This document shows, one piece after another, positions 1-12,411 of a DNA stretch of 64,000 bases (positions are counted from its first letter, which is position 1; every line of letters begins with the position of its first letter). The notes beneath the pieces are model-generated. The model was not told the DNA's origin and did no database searches. It saw only the letters and a list, made by a program, of their open reading frames with translations. Source of the stretch: Strigamia acuminata. Lineage: Eukaryota; Arthropoda; Chilopoda; Geophilomorpha; Linotaeniidae. A program made the position numbers and the translations under genes. The DNA lies in NCBI GenBank assembly GCA_949358305.1, contig OX442321.1, forward strand, positions 10,007,605 through 10,071,604. The letters are read 5' to 3'.

Positions 1-2760
1 TTCGCGTCCACGTTCGATTGAGACAACGAAACGGTCTCCGGCCAACTTGAAGCAGAAAATATAAAAAAACACATTTAAACGCCTTTTCATCCAAACGCTA
101 TTGCTACGGCGTTGAAGCGTGATCAGATTTGAATAGTAAGCAATCATAAAATGCCATGCAATCCAAAAACATGCACACCGACTCGCCTCGAATGAAGAAT
201 TTCCAAGGGCAGCGTTCAGTCCCGAGTCACCTGACACACTCACCTGGCCATGACACGTTGATAGCCGCTCGAGTTTTCCGCACTCCTCTGCTGGCGCAGA
301 GCCTCTTTATATTCGCGGTAAGTCTGGTTATGAGGGATGGTCTTCCTGTAAGAGGGATCGGGAGGAAAGGAGAAGACAACAAACACTCACAAACCAACAA
401 CAACACCAAAAGCCATTCCGTGTAATATCTTTTTTTTTTCGAGTTTTAAATTTAAATTGAATAAATAAACGTTTAAGTGTTGGGTGTTAATAAAAAAAAT
501 TATAAAATTAAACAACTAATAAACAAATTATTCAAAAATCTAATAATAATAATAATAATAATAATTGGACCAAACGATCGAAAAAAAGCCAATTTCAAGC
601 AAGATACGTACGAGCCATCGAGACTTTCGTTGAATGATAACGCTGAAATGGTCGAATCACTCGACGTACTGTGTCTAAACATCGGAATAAAGTGTATAAA
701 TATTTCACCTTTTAACTGGACAATTAATAACCTCACCTGTTGTTCATCATATTTTGATCAGTTTGCCGATCTAACGAATTTGTTCTCATTCTTTGGCATT
801 CGTTTTCCTCATCATTCTCGTGCCTATCGACGCGTTGACGATCTTCTTTGAGTTTCTGTCGGTTCAACTCCTAAATCGAATAATTAGTTTTATTTTTTTT
901 AATAAAATGTTATTGAGGTATGTTTTTAGAGGCTACTCTGTTAAAAGCATCGTCGTAAGTGGAGTCGCCGATCTTGTTCGGGCTCAAAGTGCTCGGAGTG
1001 CTCGAACAACTCAGCGCGTCATTGTCGGCGTAAAGGGCAAGCGAGGCATTTGAGCCAGAAGAGGAGTAGCCGTGGTGGAAGCCTAGTTGCGAGAGGCGCA
1101 CGTGCAAGCTACGTTCTCGTTCTTGTCGCTGCTCTTTTGTCAATTCGGCAGCTCGAAGAGCGAGTTTACGTGCCTCGTCCATCTCGCTCGTTAACTGCGG
1201 AGCGTGCACGGAAAGAACAAAGTGTGACAAATAGGTTCGTAGAAAAGTGTGCAAAAAAATAAATTCCAAATAACTAACATCTTGAAATTCTTGTGACCAT
1301 CTCTTATCGCCGCTGCCGTCGGACGTGTTGTACCCCGAATCGATCGTGTACCGTTTTGCTCGAGAATTCAACGGGATGCCATTCAAACTATTAACAAATA
1401 ATTGCGTAAATTATTTCAAATTCACGTCCCTCGCGTTAAAATTACCTTTTGCTGAACTTCTTACGGCTCGTACGCCGGACCTCCGTGTCAATCACACCTC
1501 GCTTCTTATTTTCTTTGATCGCTTGAATTTCCAGGTATTTAAATATGTGCACACGTCCACGAGTACATAACTGCAAAATCGAAAAAATAATTTGTCAATA
1601 CAATTTTTTTGTGTGTTAAATCTTGAAAGATTACGTAAGCAGGCGGCGAGATAAGTGGGTTATTATCTAATTCAAGTTCGCTGAGCTCATTCAAACGCCG
1701 AAATTGAGTTGGAAGAGTTGTGATGCGATTCATTGAAATATCCAATTTAACGAGTGGTAAGTTTGTGACCTCTGTATAAAATTTTAATAAATAAACAAAT
1801 CAGTTTTATTATCACAAATTAAAAAATAAATAAATAAATAATCCATCCACCTATTGGTAACTCCACTAAATGATTCCGACGCAAATTCAACGACTTTAAA
1901 TTTTCAAGATCCTCAATTTGAGGTGGCAAATGCGAGATCTCATTACAACTTGCATCCTATTCGAACGAAAAACACAATACGAGTATTAACAAATAAAAAT
2001 CAACCAAACAAATCATTACCAGTTCCATCAGTTGGTCTAAACCACTAATTTCCTCTGGAAGTGACACGAGTTTGTTGTTGCTCACAATCAGAACTTCGAG
2101 CAAAGGCAATTGGCACAATGTCACGGGAAGTGTAGTTAACTGATTCCGACTGCAAAACAAACACCCAAACATTTCGCAATTTCATTTTATTTTGTTTTAT
2201 TTTATTTTTTAGTGTTATCTTTTGACACCGGGTGGGTCTATTTTATCGCTTCTAAAATTAGCTCTCCACTTAGAAGCATCTGTATCTGTTGGTGCAATTC
2301 TAAACGAATCACTCCTCGTGTTCTGTCAATAAGCGAGTAATTTTTACGGTATACCTTAAATTGAGATGAGTCAGCGAATGTAAACAAATCACAGCCTCTG
2401 GAATTGTCCGGATGATATTATGATAACAATCGAGTCGCTCTAACGAAACATAATCGCAAACTTCTATTGGCAATTCGGTGAATTTATTCTTCGATAAATC
2501 TAAAAAAAAAATAAAAAAAATAAAATTAAATAAAAAAAAAAAGTAATAATATAATATTACAAATAATGCGCGATTATTACACAAAAAAGTCATCGACCTG
2601 AATTTCCTCAGTCAATGCTTTGCCATTCAGGTGTACAAAGCAAGTGATACGGAACTACTGCCCGAGTACATAATATAATGGCAACGTGCAATTTATACCG
2701 GTGATAGGAAGAGGGCGAGTCATTTATCATCTGGGAATACTCCCACCACATTTAAAAATA

Positions 2761-2792
<32 letters not shown>

Positions 2793-4513
2793 ATTCTCCA
2801 ACAAAAAAATAAAAATAAAAGCATCATCTGCTTTTTTTTAATTAAAGCTGAAACGGTTTTTTAAACCGCGAGTCCTAAGTTAGGCGTAATTAAAACAATT
2901 GGAAGCCATCTTTGATAAATTAATGTCAAACGGTGCACGATTTGCGCACTCGATAAGGGTGGGGTTTGTTTTTCTATATAAAATAAAACTACTGTTTTTT
3001 TTCCTTCTTTCCCCCATCCAGTTCCTCTATTCTCTGAAAGATCAAATGTTGATGGAAGTCAAGTCAACCTTGACATACTGGGCTCAACTTAACATTTCAA
3101 GAAATGCAGTCCACACTAAATGCATTGTTTGTCGCATAAATGATGCAATCGGATGTGGCTTATTCAAGACATTACATACAGTTGGCCGGAAGCCCACTCG
3201 CATTTCAGCCTTCAAGATGAAACCCACAAACAAGAATAATATCTTAAAGAAAACACGAAGCCTTTCAACCGCACAGTTAGCCCCTCAAATTCAATTCGCC
3301 CATTGATTTTCGCGCAAGAAAAACCTCCATTTTCTCGCGAATATTCCAACGATTTTTGACTGCAAACATCACCAGACTTGAATTATTTTTCTAATCCACA
3401 AAACGGATTCATATCTAACCTCTTTTTTTTGTGTATTTACATTAGTCAATTAGGAGTATGAATCATCGAAATAAATAGGAGATTCCCATTAGCTAACGAG
3501 AACACTTCTGGCCTTGATCGCGCACCAAATACTTGAACAGTGAACGTTTTATATAATTTCACTCAATTTCACGCCAACGGGCACAAGATTCGAAAATTAG
3601 GTTGGAATGAGGAAGAAAAGAAAACCAAGCCCAGGCAAAAAACATGGCGAAAACACACTGCCCAATTTCAAGACGTAGCAAGAAGAAAAAAATAAATAAA
3701 TCAAAACCAAACACATTTTCTTTCCCCTCTCTCTCTCCTCCTTCAACTTAAAGCAGTCCGGAGGAAGCGGTAAATTGCTAAGAAAAAAAAGTGGGATTTG
3801 GTTTGACTCAACACTTCCTAAGCAATATTCTTCCTTCGGAAAATAAACATGTATTTATATGCGAAACAACAGTAACAAATTGTGAACTGCATAATCCTCT
3901 TTTGTCCTCGTTCACCTGCTGTTCAACGCTCCTGCTCCCATAGCCGGAGTCCCAACCGACACACCTGGGGTCTGTGCTGCTTGGTTGGTTTTAACCAGGA
4001 AAATTACTCCCGCATTTATTATTTACTTTGTCTTTCGTTATTCATCTTGTTCGCTGCAAGGTGAAGGCAAATAAATATAAATTCGATATAAATATAAATT
4101 AGATAAGAGGGGAGAAGAAAAATTGAAATGGGAGGCATCCGATCGGTGTTTTTATCAATCGATCGGCGATTATTTCAAAATGGGCACACTCTTGTTATCG
4201 AAACGTGCAAACAAATTGAAGCAGCTGATAATAAGAAGTAGGCGCAGTTGGTGCGAGTTCATTGTGGCTCACCTGCAAGCACAGTGTCGTTTAAGTTGTA
4301 TTTCGATGCGATCTTCGGGAATTCCTTGAGTTTTCTACCGCTCAGTCGAATTTCTCCAGTTAATTGAGCTTCTTCCACGACCCTCTCCAGTGATCGTGTC
4401 AAATGAGACCCAGCGTGACCGCCTAATAACGCTAAGGCGGCCGACGCCATCATCCTTCTCCTTCTGTCTTCATAGACTCGTGCGGCTGTAGGTTTCTGTA
4501 TCAGATTGCGCAT
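1..4513 (-). CDS. LRCH: LRCH-family leucine-rich repeat protein (3' end off window)
   Basis: LRCH proteins are cytoskeleton-associated scaffolds with N-terminal LRRs and a C-terminal calponin-homology domain. Exons read on the minus strand: 4273-4513, 2355-2499, 2020-2149, 1851-1956, 1635-1771, 1446-1570, 1279-1387, 937-1194, 737-870, 612-674, 244-345, and weakly 1-49. Every junction has GT/AG and the phases join without a frameshift, giving 516 complete codons. The start chosen is MRNLIQKP at 4513. The family signature LSGRKLKEFPKIA is followed by the LRRs (DLSKNKFTELP, LNLSRNQLTTLP, SCNEISHLPPQI, LDISMNRITTLP), then NNPLISPPAYLCTRGRVHIF, then the linker motif IDSGYNTSDGSGDKRW, then a charged region rich in R, E and Q with TYREYKEALRQQ. 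This order matches animal LRCH1-4. The CH domain is not in the window. Exon 12 rests only on an AG acceptor and an open frame. Family assignment is strong; which LRCH it corresponds to is not relevant outside vertebrates. Confidence 0.9.
541..565. repeat. (TAA)n microsatellite in an LRCH intron
   Basis: About eight TAA/AAT units in a row lie between the exons at 612-674 and 244-345. Confidence 0.9.
2500..4272 (-). other. LRCH intron 1 (1.8 kb)
   Basis: This is the only long intron in the left gene block. It contains a pure A run of about 26 nt near 2768-2793 and pyrimidine-rich stretches near 3721-3745. An open frame on the plus strand at 2899-3306 has no family resemblance and no splice context, so I treat it as chance. 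I see no exon here. Confidence 0.7.
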
Positions 4514-4516
4514 GCG
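4507..4516 (-). promoter_or_regulatory. NRF1-like word overlapping the LRCH start codon
   Basis: The near-palindrome TGCGCATGCG matches most of the NRF1 (ewg) consensus and contains the chosen start codon. It suggests the transcription start is very close to this ATG. The match is by eye only. Confidence 0.35.
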
Positions 4517-4771
4517 TGACAGATTCGGTTTACAAGTTCAAATGATTGCCCTTAGTGGGCGCCACAGTCCCTGCCGTTATAACTCTTATTTATTTACTTT
4601 GGGGCAAAGTCCGACTGAACTCGATCGAACTTTGAAAACTGTCAAGTGGAAAACATTGCCCAGCTTCGAGCCATTAAATAAATCATAAAAGCACAATATT
4701 TATTTTTCTTTTCATCGGTAATATAATACTAGACGAACGGAACTTTAATTTCTTATTCCTAAACAAATCAC
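4514..4771. other. Short spacer between GFM1 3' end and LRCH start, with poly(A) signal
   Basis: About 260 bp separate two genes in the same orientation. On the minus strand an AATAAA (plus positions 4699-4704) lies about 70 nt past the GFM1 stop codon and is its likely polyadenylation signal. The remainder would hold the LRCH promoter and 5' UTR. No gene is seen. Confidence 0.6.
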
Positions 4772-7700
4772 TCAAGCTTTCCTCTTTTTCTTCTCCGTCG
4801 TTACAGTACCGAGAGATTCCTGATATTTCTTAATAAGTTCACTTTGTACATCGGCTAAACAAGGCGTGTATCGCGAATATTCCATAGTAAATTCGCCTTT
4901 CCCTTGAGTAGAAGACCGTAAATCGGACGAATAACCGAACATTTCATTCAGTGGAACCTTAATAATAAATTTAAAACAAATTACTCACAATTAAACCACT
5001 GCGGTTACACAAATCTTACTTCGGCGTATATTGTTGTCCATCCTTCGGCACTGTCGGAACTCATTACAACGCCGTGACGTTTCGTCAACTGTCCAAGAAT
5101 GGTGCCGTGATATTCGGACGGCATAGTAACTTCCACCAACATAATCGGTTGTAAAATATGCCAGTTTCCTCTCTCATAAACTAATTACAAATAAATAAAA
5201 TTAAAGAAAAAAAGAAAAAAAACAATTTCTGTAAATTATACTTTGTTTCATAGCACCGATTGCTGCCAATTCGAACGAAAGATCATTTGAATCCACGCAA
5301 TGATTATCGCCTGTAAAAAATCACAATAATAAATCATCATTATTATGTGTTATTAAGCAGCGGTAAATCAATGTTACCATCCTGCAATCTAAAACGAACT
5401 CCAGCAATTTTATGTCCACTCAACAATCCCTTTTCCACCATTCGTCGAAAACCTTTCTCGATTGCCGGCACGAATTGTTTGGGTACATTCGTTCCTACCG
5501 TCTCATCTAAAAATAATACTTTAGTGTTCTCCGCCGCAGGAAGAGGCTAAAACAAACAATTAGCAACGATATTAAGGGCAAATCTAATCAATAAATACCT
5601 CGAGAACTCCGCTAACTGCGCCAAATTGCCCAGCTCCACCCGACTGCTTCTTGTGGAGATAATCAAATGGGCAAGGTGCCATCAACGATTCCCTGAACGC
5701 TACTTTGGGTTTTCCAAGCACGACTTCGCAATTGTATTCACGTTTCATTCTTTGACCGTAAATTTCAAGATGCAATTCGCCCATCCCGGCAGAAATTGTC
5801 TACAAATGACATTTTAAAAATGAATGTTAAATGGGTGGAAGCACTCGGGCAGCTTTTCTCTCACTTCTTTGTTGTCGGAATCCCAATAGACGTGAAAAGT
5901 TGGGTCTTCTCGCGTGAATCTGTTAACAGCTTTTGCAAATTTGTCTTGATCCGCATTGTTAACCGGTTTGATCGATTTGGAGATGACCGGATCGGGAATA
6001 TACATCGGTTCCATCGACAGTTGCAGTTTCGGCTGCGTAACGAACGTGTCTCCACTCGCGCACTCGACACCGAACAAAGCGCAAATGTCGCCGGCAAACA
6101 CTTCGGTCACGTCCTCCATTTCGGAAGCGTGCATTCGGGCAAGTCGAGGAATTCTCAATTTTTTCCCCGTCCTCGTGTTGTATATAATATCGCCCTTCTT
6201 TAACTTTCCTTGATAAATTCGAACGTACGTCAACTGACCAAATTTACCCGCCTATAAACAAACACGCACATCAATAAACATTTTTCCAATAAATTAATTT
6301 CTTACTTCTAGTTTAAATGCAAGACCAACGAATGGATTGGTATCGTCACGAGCTGGATTCATTTTAATTTTAGTTGGGTCTCTTTAAAAAATGAAAACAT
6401 AAATACATTTCAAAATTATGACACGAAATAATGCCTTTTTACCCTTTCTCTTCTTCCAAAAATGAAAAATTGTCTACCTCCGATGGATTAGGGAGGTAAG
6501 AAATGGCTGCGTCCAATAAAGGCTGAACTCCTTTATTTTTAAGTGCAGTACCCAGTAAAACTGGTGTAAATTGACGTCGTAAACACGAGCGTCGAATGCC
6601 GGCCTTTGTTAATAAATAATTTTCAATATTACATTAGATTTGTTAATTTACATTTTGACATTTTTTTTTAAATGTTCGCAAGTTTTCATAAAACCAAAAT
6701 AAATTATTTTGATTTATTAAAGAATTCATTGCGGTTTGGTTTTCATTTCGCACTGTAACAACTCACAATTCTCAAAATAAAAAAATGAGAAATGCACCTG
6801 CAAGCAGTGCACTATTTCGAATTTTGTTTGAATCATACCATTAAATCTTCTTCCGTTGGCTTTCTATCGTTTAAAAACATTTCTCCCAATGTTTCATCAA
6901 CGTTAGTCACGTGTTCTGCAATAAAAATTTAATAATCTAGTTAGTTTCAATTAGATGAACACCATATTCAACACAATATTAACCAATTAATTCTTGTCGT
7001 TTTTCATCCGTTTCTGTCCTCATGTTAGCTGGAACTTCGTCGTATCGAATTGTTTCTCTGGCAAAAAAATGCAACGTATTTTGTATCGCAGAATATCGTG
7101 AAGAAAAATTTCTATATTACCCCCAATTTCCTTCAAAATAGACGGCTCGTTGGTGAATAAGATCCACGACACCTTTATGATCTTTCTCGAGTCCAATCGG
7201 CAATTGCAAAAACGCCGCGTTATGATTCAGTTTTGACCTTTAAACAGACAAAAATATTTCTAAACAACTCAATTTAATGAAATAATTCTATTCACTTTAA
7301 TTGTGAGAGCACGCGTTGAGGATTAGCACCCGCTCGGTCCAGTTTATTTATGAATCCAAGACAGGGCACACTATATCTCTTCATCTGTCTATTAACAGTC
7401 ATCGTTTGACTTTGAACGCCGCCAACGGCACACAGCACTAAAATAGCACCGTCCAACACGCGTAAAGCACGCTCCACTTCGACAGTGAAATCCACATGTC
7501 CTGTATTAAAACAAATATTAACAAACTCAAAATAAATCATGCTTTTATCTCGCTAATTTTACCCGGTGTATCAATTATATTAATGTTATGATCTCGCCAC
7601 ACAGTGTATGTTGCTGCCGATTGAATCGTGATCCCTCTTTGTCGTTCCAACTCCATAAAATCCATCGTAGCGCCAACCTGGTCTTTGCCTTTCACCTGAA

Positions 7701-8123
7701 ACATTGATCGGTTAGTTCCATCATTGCTCGTAGTAGTAGTTTCCTTTACCTCGTGAATTTCATCAATTCGTCCCGTATAAAATAGAATTCTTTCCGTTAC
7801 AGTTGTTTTTCCTGAATCTATGTGTGCTGATATTCCAATGTTACGAATGTGTTCTACATCTTTATGATCTATTTGGTTATTTTGTTTCTGAAATGAATAT
7901 ATTATAAACAATTGTGTGTGCCTTGTGTGTAACTATAACTTAATAAATAAATACTTACAATTCCAGCTTTGGACGTATATTTAACATTTACAACCTAAAA
8001 ATAGCAGACACTTTATTATAAAATACCGGCAAATTAATGCGAACTTTTTAATCATACTCTTTTCAACGATTTTCTCAATCGGGATAGTTGATTTCTTAAA
8101 ATCATATTGCTCTGTGAAATCAT
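4772..8123 (-). CDS. GFM1: Mitochondrial elongation factor G1 (EF-G1mt)
   Basis: This is the translational GTPase that drives translocation on mitochondrial ribosomes. Sixteen exons: 8058-8123, 7959-7994, 7750-7887, 7563-7695, 7296-7500, 7121-7237, 6984-7057, 6839-6915, 6443-6603, 6306-6381, 5865-6251, 5599-5799, 5378-5546, 5242-5310, 5020-5180, 4772-4957. They total 2256 nt with consistent phases, giving 751 residues, the same length as human GFM1. The first exon is Arg/Lys-rich with no acidic residue ([18 protein letters not shown]), as expected of a mitochondrial presequence. G1 is AHIDSGKT (55-62), the switch region contains ERQRGITI, G3 is DTPGH (122-126) and G4 is NKLD (176-179). Domain IV includes [10 protein letters not shown], and the C-terminus has [11 protein letters not shown] and EYSRYTPCL followed by a basic tail. 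The G1 rather than G2 paralogue is chosen because of these C-terminal motifs. The stop codon TGA lies at 4772-4774. Confidence 0.97.
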
Positions 8124-8889
8124 CTTGGAATATATTTACAGCGAATCTTAATAAAATAAAGGAGTTGCAGTCTTAAAACCAAGAATCCATAGCTCAGTTC
8201 CTTCAACGTGCAGTTAACCGGAAGTGTTGGCTCGGGATTCGTTCCTCAGCGGTTAAGTTCACATTAGGTTCGCATTTGATAATTTTATAGCAATTTTTTA
8301 AAAATAATCACATCAATTTCGATTAAAAGAATAAATATAAAAAAAAATCATTCTATTAATGTAATTATATGTACTAGTCGGTTTTTATTGAAGAGTAAAT
8401 CATCCGTTGTACGAAACTGAAACACAAGCAAGAACACAAGTCACAACACTGCTATGAGGATGCGCCATCTACATTCGTAAATCAGCGATCAGGTGTGATA
8501 AAAAACATAGTATTGCAAATCAGAATTAGCTTCACCTGTAGCAAGACCAATTTCCAGAAATCATGAAAAAAAGTGAGGAGCATTTGAAAAAAACCGATGT
8601 TTTTAAAATCTAAAATCCAAAATCTACCAAATTATGCAGATAAAAAAATAAAACTTAAAAAAATAAAAACCAATGAAAGACGTTAAATAAAAAATAACAA
8701 ATAAAAATAATAACAATAACAATAAAGAAAATTAACATTCCAAGGCCAAAGTAATTTTTATTGGAATTCGTGAACAAAATATTCGACTATGCTGGGTTCG
8801 GCTTCTCTGGAAAATATATTTCCCATACCAAAATTAAAAATACAATATACAAATATATCTATTTCGTATAATACACTATAAAATAAGTT
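8124..8889. other. Intergenic: GFM1 promoter and 3' flank of the WAP gene
   Basis: The sequence is AT-rich. On the minus strand AATAAA at plus 8757-8762 lies about 130 nt past the stop of the WAP gene at 8890 and can serve as its poly(A) signal. Apart from the ETS site near 8217 I see nothing else in it. Confidence 0.5.
8217..8226 (-). promoter_or_regulatory. ETS-type site in the GFM1 promoter
   Basis: ACCGGAAGTG lies about 95 bp upstream of the GFM1 ATG. ETS (GABP-like) sites are common in promoters of nuclear genes for mitochondrial proteins. There is no direct evidence of use. Confidence 0.4.
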
Positions 8890-9243
8890 TTAACCGCCCC
8901 CGTTGACAAAAGGCAGTGGATAATACGGTTGACTGTAAATTGGCATTACACACGCAATATAACATGCACGTAAACCATTAAGGCGCAGGCCAATTTTACA
9001 GCATTTTTCATAAGAAGAACACTCTTTATCGTCATAACACCGTCTTTCGTACGTGTCACACCCGATCATTGTATCACTAGCCGGACACAGCGGTTCATCT
9101 AGCCATAACAGAAGAGCAAAACGCATAAACTCAATGCAATAAGTGCAATAAATCTACTTACATTGTTCGTGACTTTTCTGGAGATGAAATGCAAAAACAT
9201 GATTAAGAAAAACGAGTGAGAGAGAAAAACCAACTACAAACAT
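8890..9243 (-). CDS. Small secreted WAP (four-disulfide core) protein, copy B
   Basis: Two exons: 9162-9243 encodes a hydrophobic signal peptide (MFVVGFSLSLVFLNHVFAF) and ends in phase 1; 8890-9098 encodes one WAP-like domain and the stop. The mature part has eight cysteines in WAP order: LCP, IGCD, RRC, KEC, EKCC, RAC, IAC. The spacing between the CC pair and the seventh Cys is longer than usual (RLNGLR lies in that loop). The short tail ends in GGG. WAP proteins are typically secreted protease inhibitors or antimicrobials; which applies here cannot be told. The paralogue at 9601-10218 has the same exon phase and loop, so the two arose by tandem duplication. Confidence 0.75.
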
Positions 9244-9600
9244 TTCAATAGCTCATCAAACACCAAAAATTGGTAATACGGGAAGTGATGTACCGTTTAC
9301 AGATTATGCCACAACGTTGCATCATTGAATCGTTAAATTGGACAAACTAAAAATTAAAAAAAGCCATAGATTAAAACTGAAATTTAATCTACAACTACTG
9401 ACTTTAATATTAGCACAATAAGCAAAACACTGCAAATTACAACACACATAAAATTTAAAAAATACAAATCAAAAAGTTAAAAATATAATATCAGATTTAA
9501 AAATAACCGGAAAATACAATTTCTCCATCATGTGATAAGTATGCCAAACTAGATTATGTCATATATTATGGTCCATTTAATTTAGTTAGTTTATTTTATT
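9244..9600. other. Spacer between the two WAP genes
   Basis: About 360 bp of AT-rich sequence holds the promoter of copy B and the 3' end of copy A. TTTATT words at about 9588-9600 provide minus-strand AATAAA signals right at the copy A stop. No coding sequence is seen. Confidence 0.5.
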
Positions 9601-10218
9601 TCATTTCTGAGGTACAATAGTCAAAGATTGGACACATCCTTGCATACACTGACGCAATCCGTTCAACCTCTGAACTATAAAACAACACTTTTCATAATCC
9701 TGACATCCTCCGTCGTCGTAGCATTGACGAATAGTTATGTCGCAAGAGACGCTGCTCATGTCATTGATGGGGCAGTAACCAGTATCTAAACAGCGAAGGA
9801 AAACGGAATTATATTTAAACAAATAATTATTACGGTAATAATAAAAAACACGGTGTAATTGTGATGTTAAACTTCGCGTATTTTAAAAGGCAATAAAAAG
9901 TAAATTAAGTTTATTTAATGTCGAAGAAGAATGAGGCCAATGCCAAGAAGAATCCATTTATTACTTTTATTTCCCAGGGTTTGCATTCAAATGTAAATGA
10001 AGGTGAAATCACTTTAACCTATTTTTTTATTTGATATTTTCATTTATAAATGCTTTCAATTTGGTGATATAAATTAGTATTTGTATTTAAATGATAAGAA
10101 TAAGAAATGCCTTACGTGGTCGCGCAGGTTCTGACGAAGGTGACTGTGGTGAGAAAAACTGACCATCGACGATGGCAATGTAAACAACCACACAGAATAT
10201 TATTGAAGGTTTTTTCAT
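9601..10218 (-). CDS. Small secreted WAP protein, copy A
   Basis: Exon 1 (10116-10218) begins MKKPSIIFCVVVYIAIVDG, a signal peptide, followed by a short Ser/Pro-rich stretch, and ends in phase 1. Exon 2 (9601-9785) encodes the WAP-like domain and ends QK plus TGA. The eight cysteines occur as YCP, VSCD, RQC, GGC, EKCC, RQC, QGC. The words CYDD, YEKCC and RLNGLR are shared with copy B about 0.5 kb away. The predicted precursor is about 95 residues. Its function is inferred only from the fold: extracellular, possibly a protease inhibitor. The exon join is supported by matching phase and GT/AG ends but not by transcript data. Confidence 0.75.
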
Positions 10219-11238
10219 CTTCACCACCTGTTTTACAAAAAAATTAAAAATTTAAAAAATTTTAAAAAAAAAAAGTAATAAAAAAGAATAAATTAATTAT
10301 TTTTTCAAAAAATGCCTCTTCACAAAAAATTCTATAAAAATGAAGTAACATTGAAAGAAGAAAGGTACAAAAAAAAACTTGCCTTTAGAAAAAAAGTATT
10401 ACCAGCACAAAAGTATACAAAGCAACTTATGATTATTTGACAACAAATGTACACTGAAGAAGAGGATATAAAAAAAAGTGATGTCATTGTGCCCTTAGGG
10501 CATATAAACCCATCTTCCGAAGACCTTCATCTGCGTATTCTATGATAAATAGTTGTGTTTCCAAATCAGAAAAAAAAAATCACACCCCTTCCTTAGCTTC
10601 CGAATTCCATAATAACAGTGTTTTTGTTAGGCTAATAGTAGAGAAAGAAAGACTTTTTATTACATCATTTACAATAAAAAGAAAGAATGGCATTTGTATA
10701 AGAACACTCTAGCATAGTGTTTAATGACACAAACGCCCTGAAACGCGGTAAAATCATGCATTTTACATGAGTACAGTGAACTTCTTCAACTGAAAATATT
10801 TGCTTTAAGTGTGTTTACAAAAAAGGGTTGAAAAGGAATAAAATCACACGCAAAATCTCGATTCTGTGTTAATTTTTTGAGGTGCAAATCAGTGCTGCTA
10901 TCTTGTATCAATAAATGGCAACATCAAGGGCAATAACTTCATGCAACTAAATATTCTTACAGACTAATAAAAACTAAAAAAAAGTTTTCTTTTTTTATAT
11001 AAAATAAAAACAAAGCATGTTTCATGACGTCAACATGTTTTTTTTTTGTTAAATTTTTTTTAAAATTTTTTTTGTTTCAAATTTTTTTTTCACTTCCTTC
11101 TGATTATCCAAGTACAAGAGAGAAGAGGTCATTCCACCATGAAATTTTTCGCTTGTGAGTTCCCACAGTCTCTTTTAAGGCTTGCTTGACCTTTTCCAAG
11201 TGTCAGCGTGTTGAAGTATGAGATTTAGTTGTAGAAAA
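10219..11238. other. Divergent spacer between WAP copy A (-) and Rab6 (+)
   Basis: About 1 kb of AT-rich sequence with many A and T runs, denser near the Rab6 start (poly-T stretches at about 11040-11095). It should contain both promoters. I recognise no core element or other gene. Confidence 0.5.
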
Positions 11239-12329
<1,091 letters not shown>

Positions 12330-12405
12330 CTCGGAAGGCAGGTCAAGAAGGAAAGAAGACACTTTGCAATTCATCACACAATAGCAAGACGCAGAAAAGT
12401 TTATG

Positions 12406-12411
12406 AATAAA
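12406..12411 (+). terminator. Poly(A) signal of Rab6
   Basis: AATAAA lies 77 nt after the Rab6 stop codon, a usual distance for polyadenylation. Confidence 0.6.

Noticed and set aside
2899-3306. Plus-strand open frame in LRCH intron 1
   Set aside because: Antisense, no motif, inside a well-supported intron.
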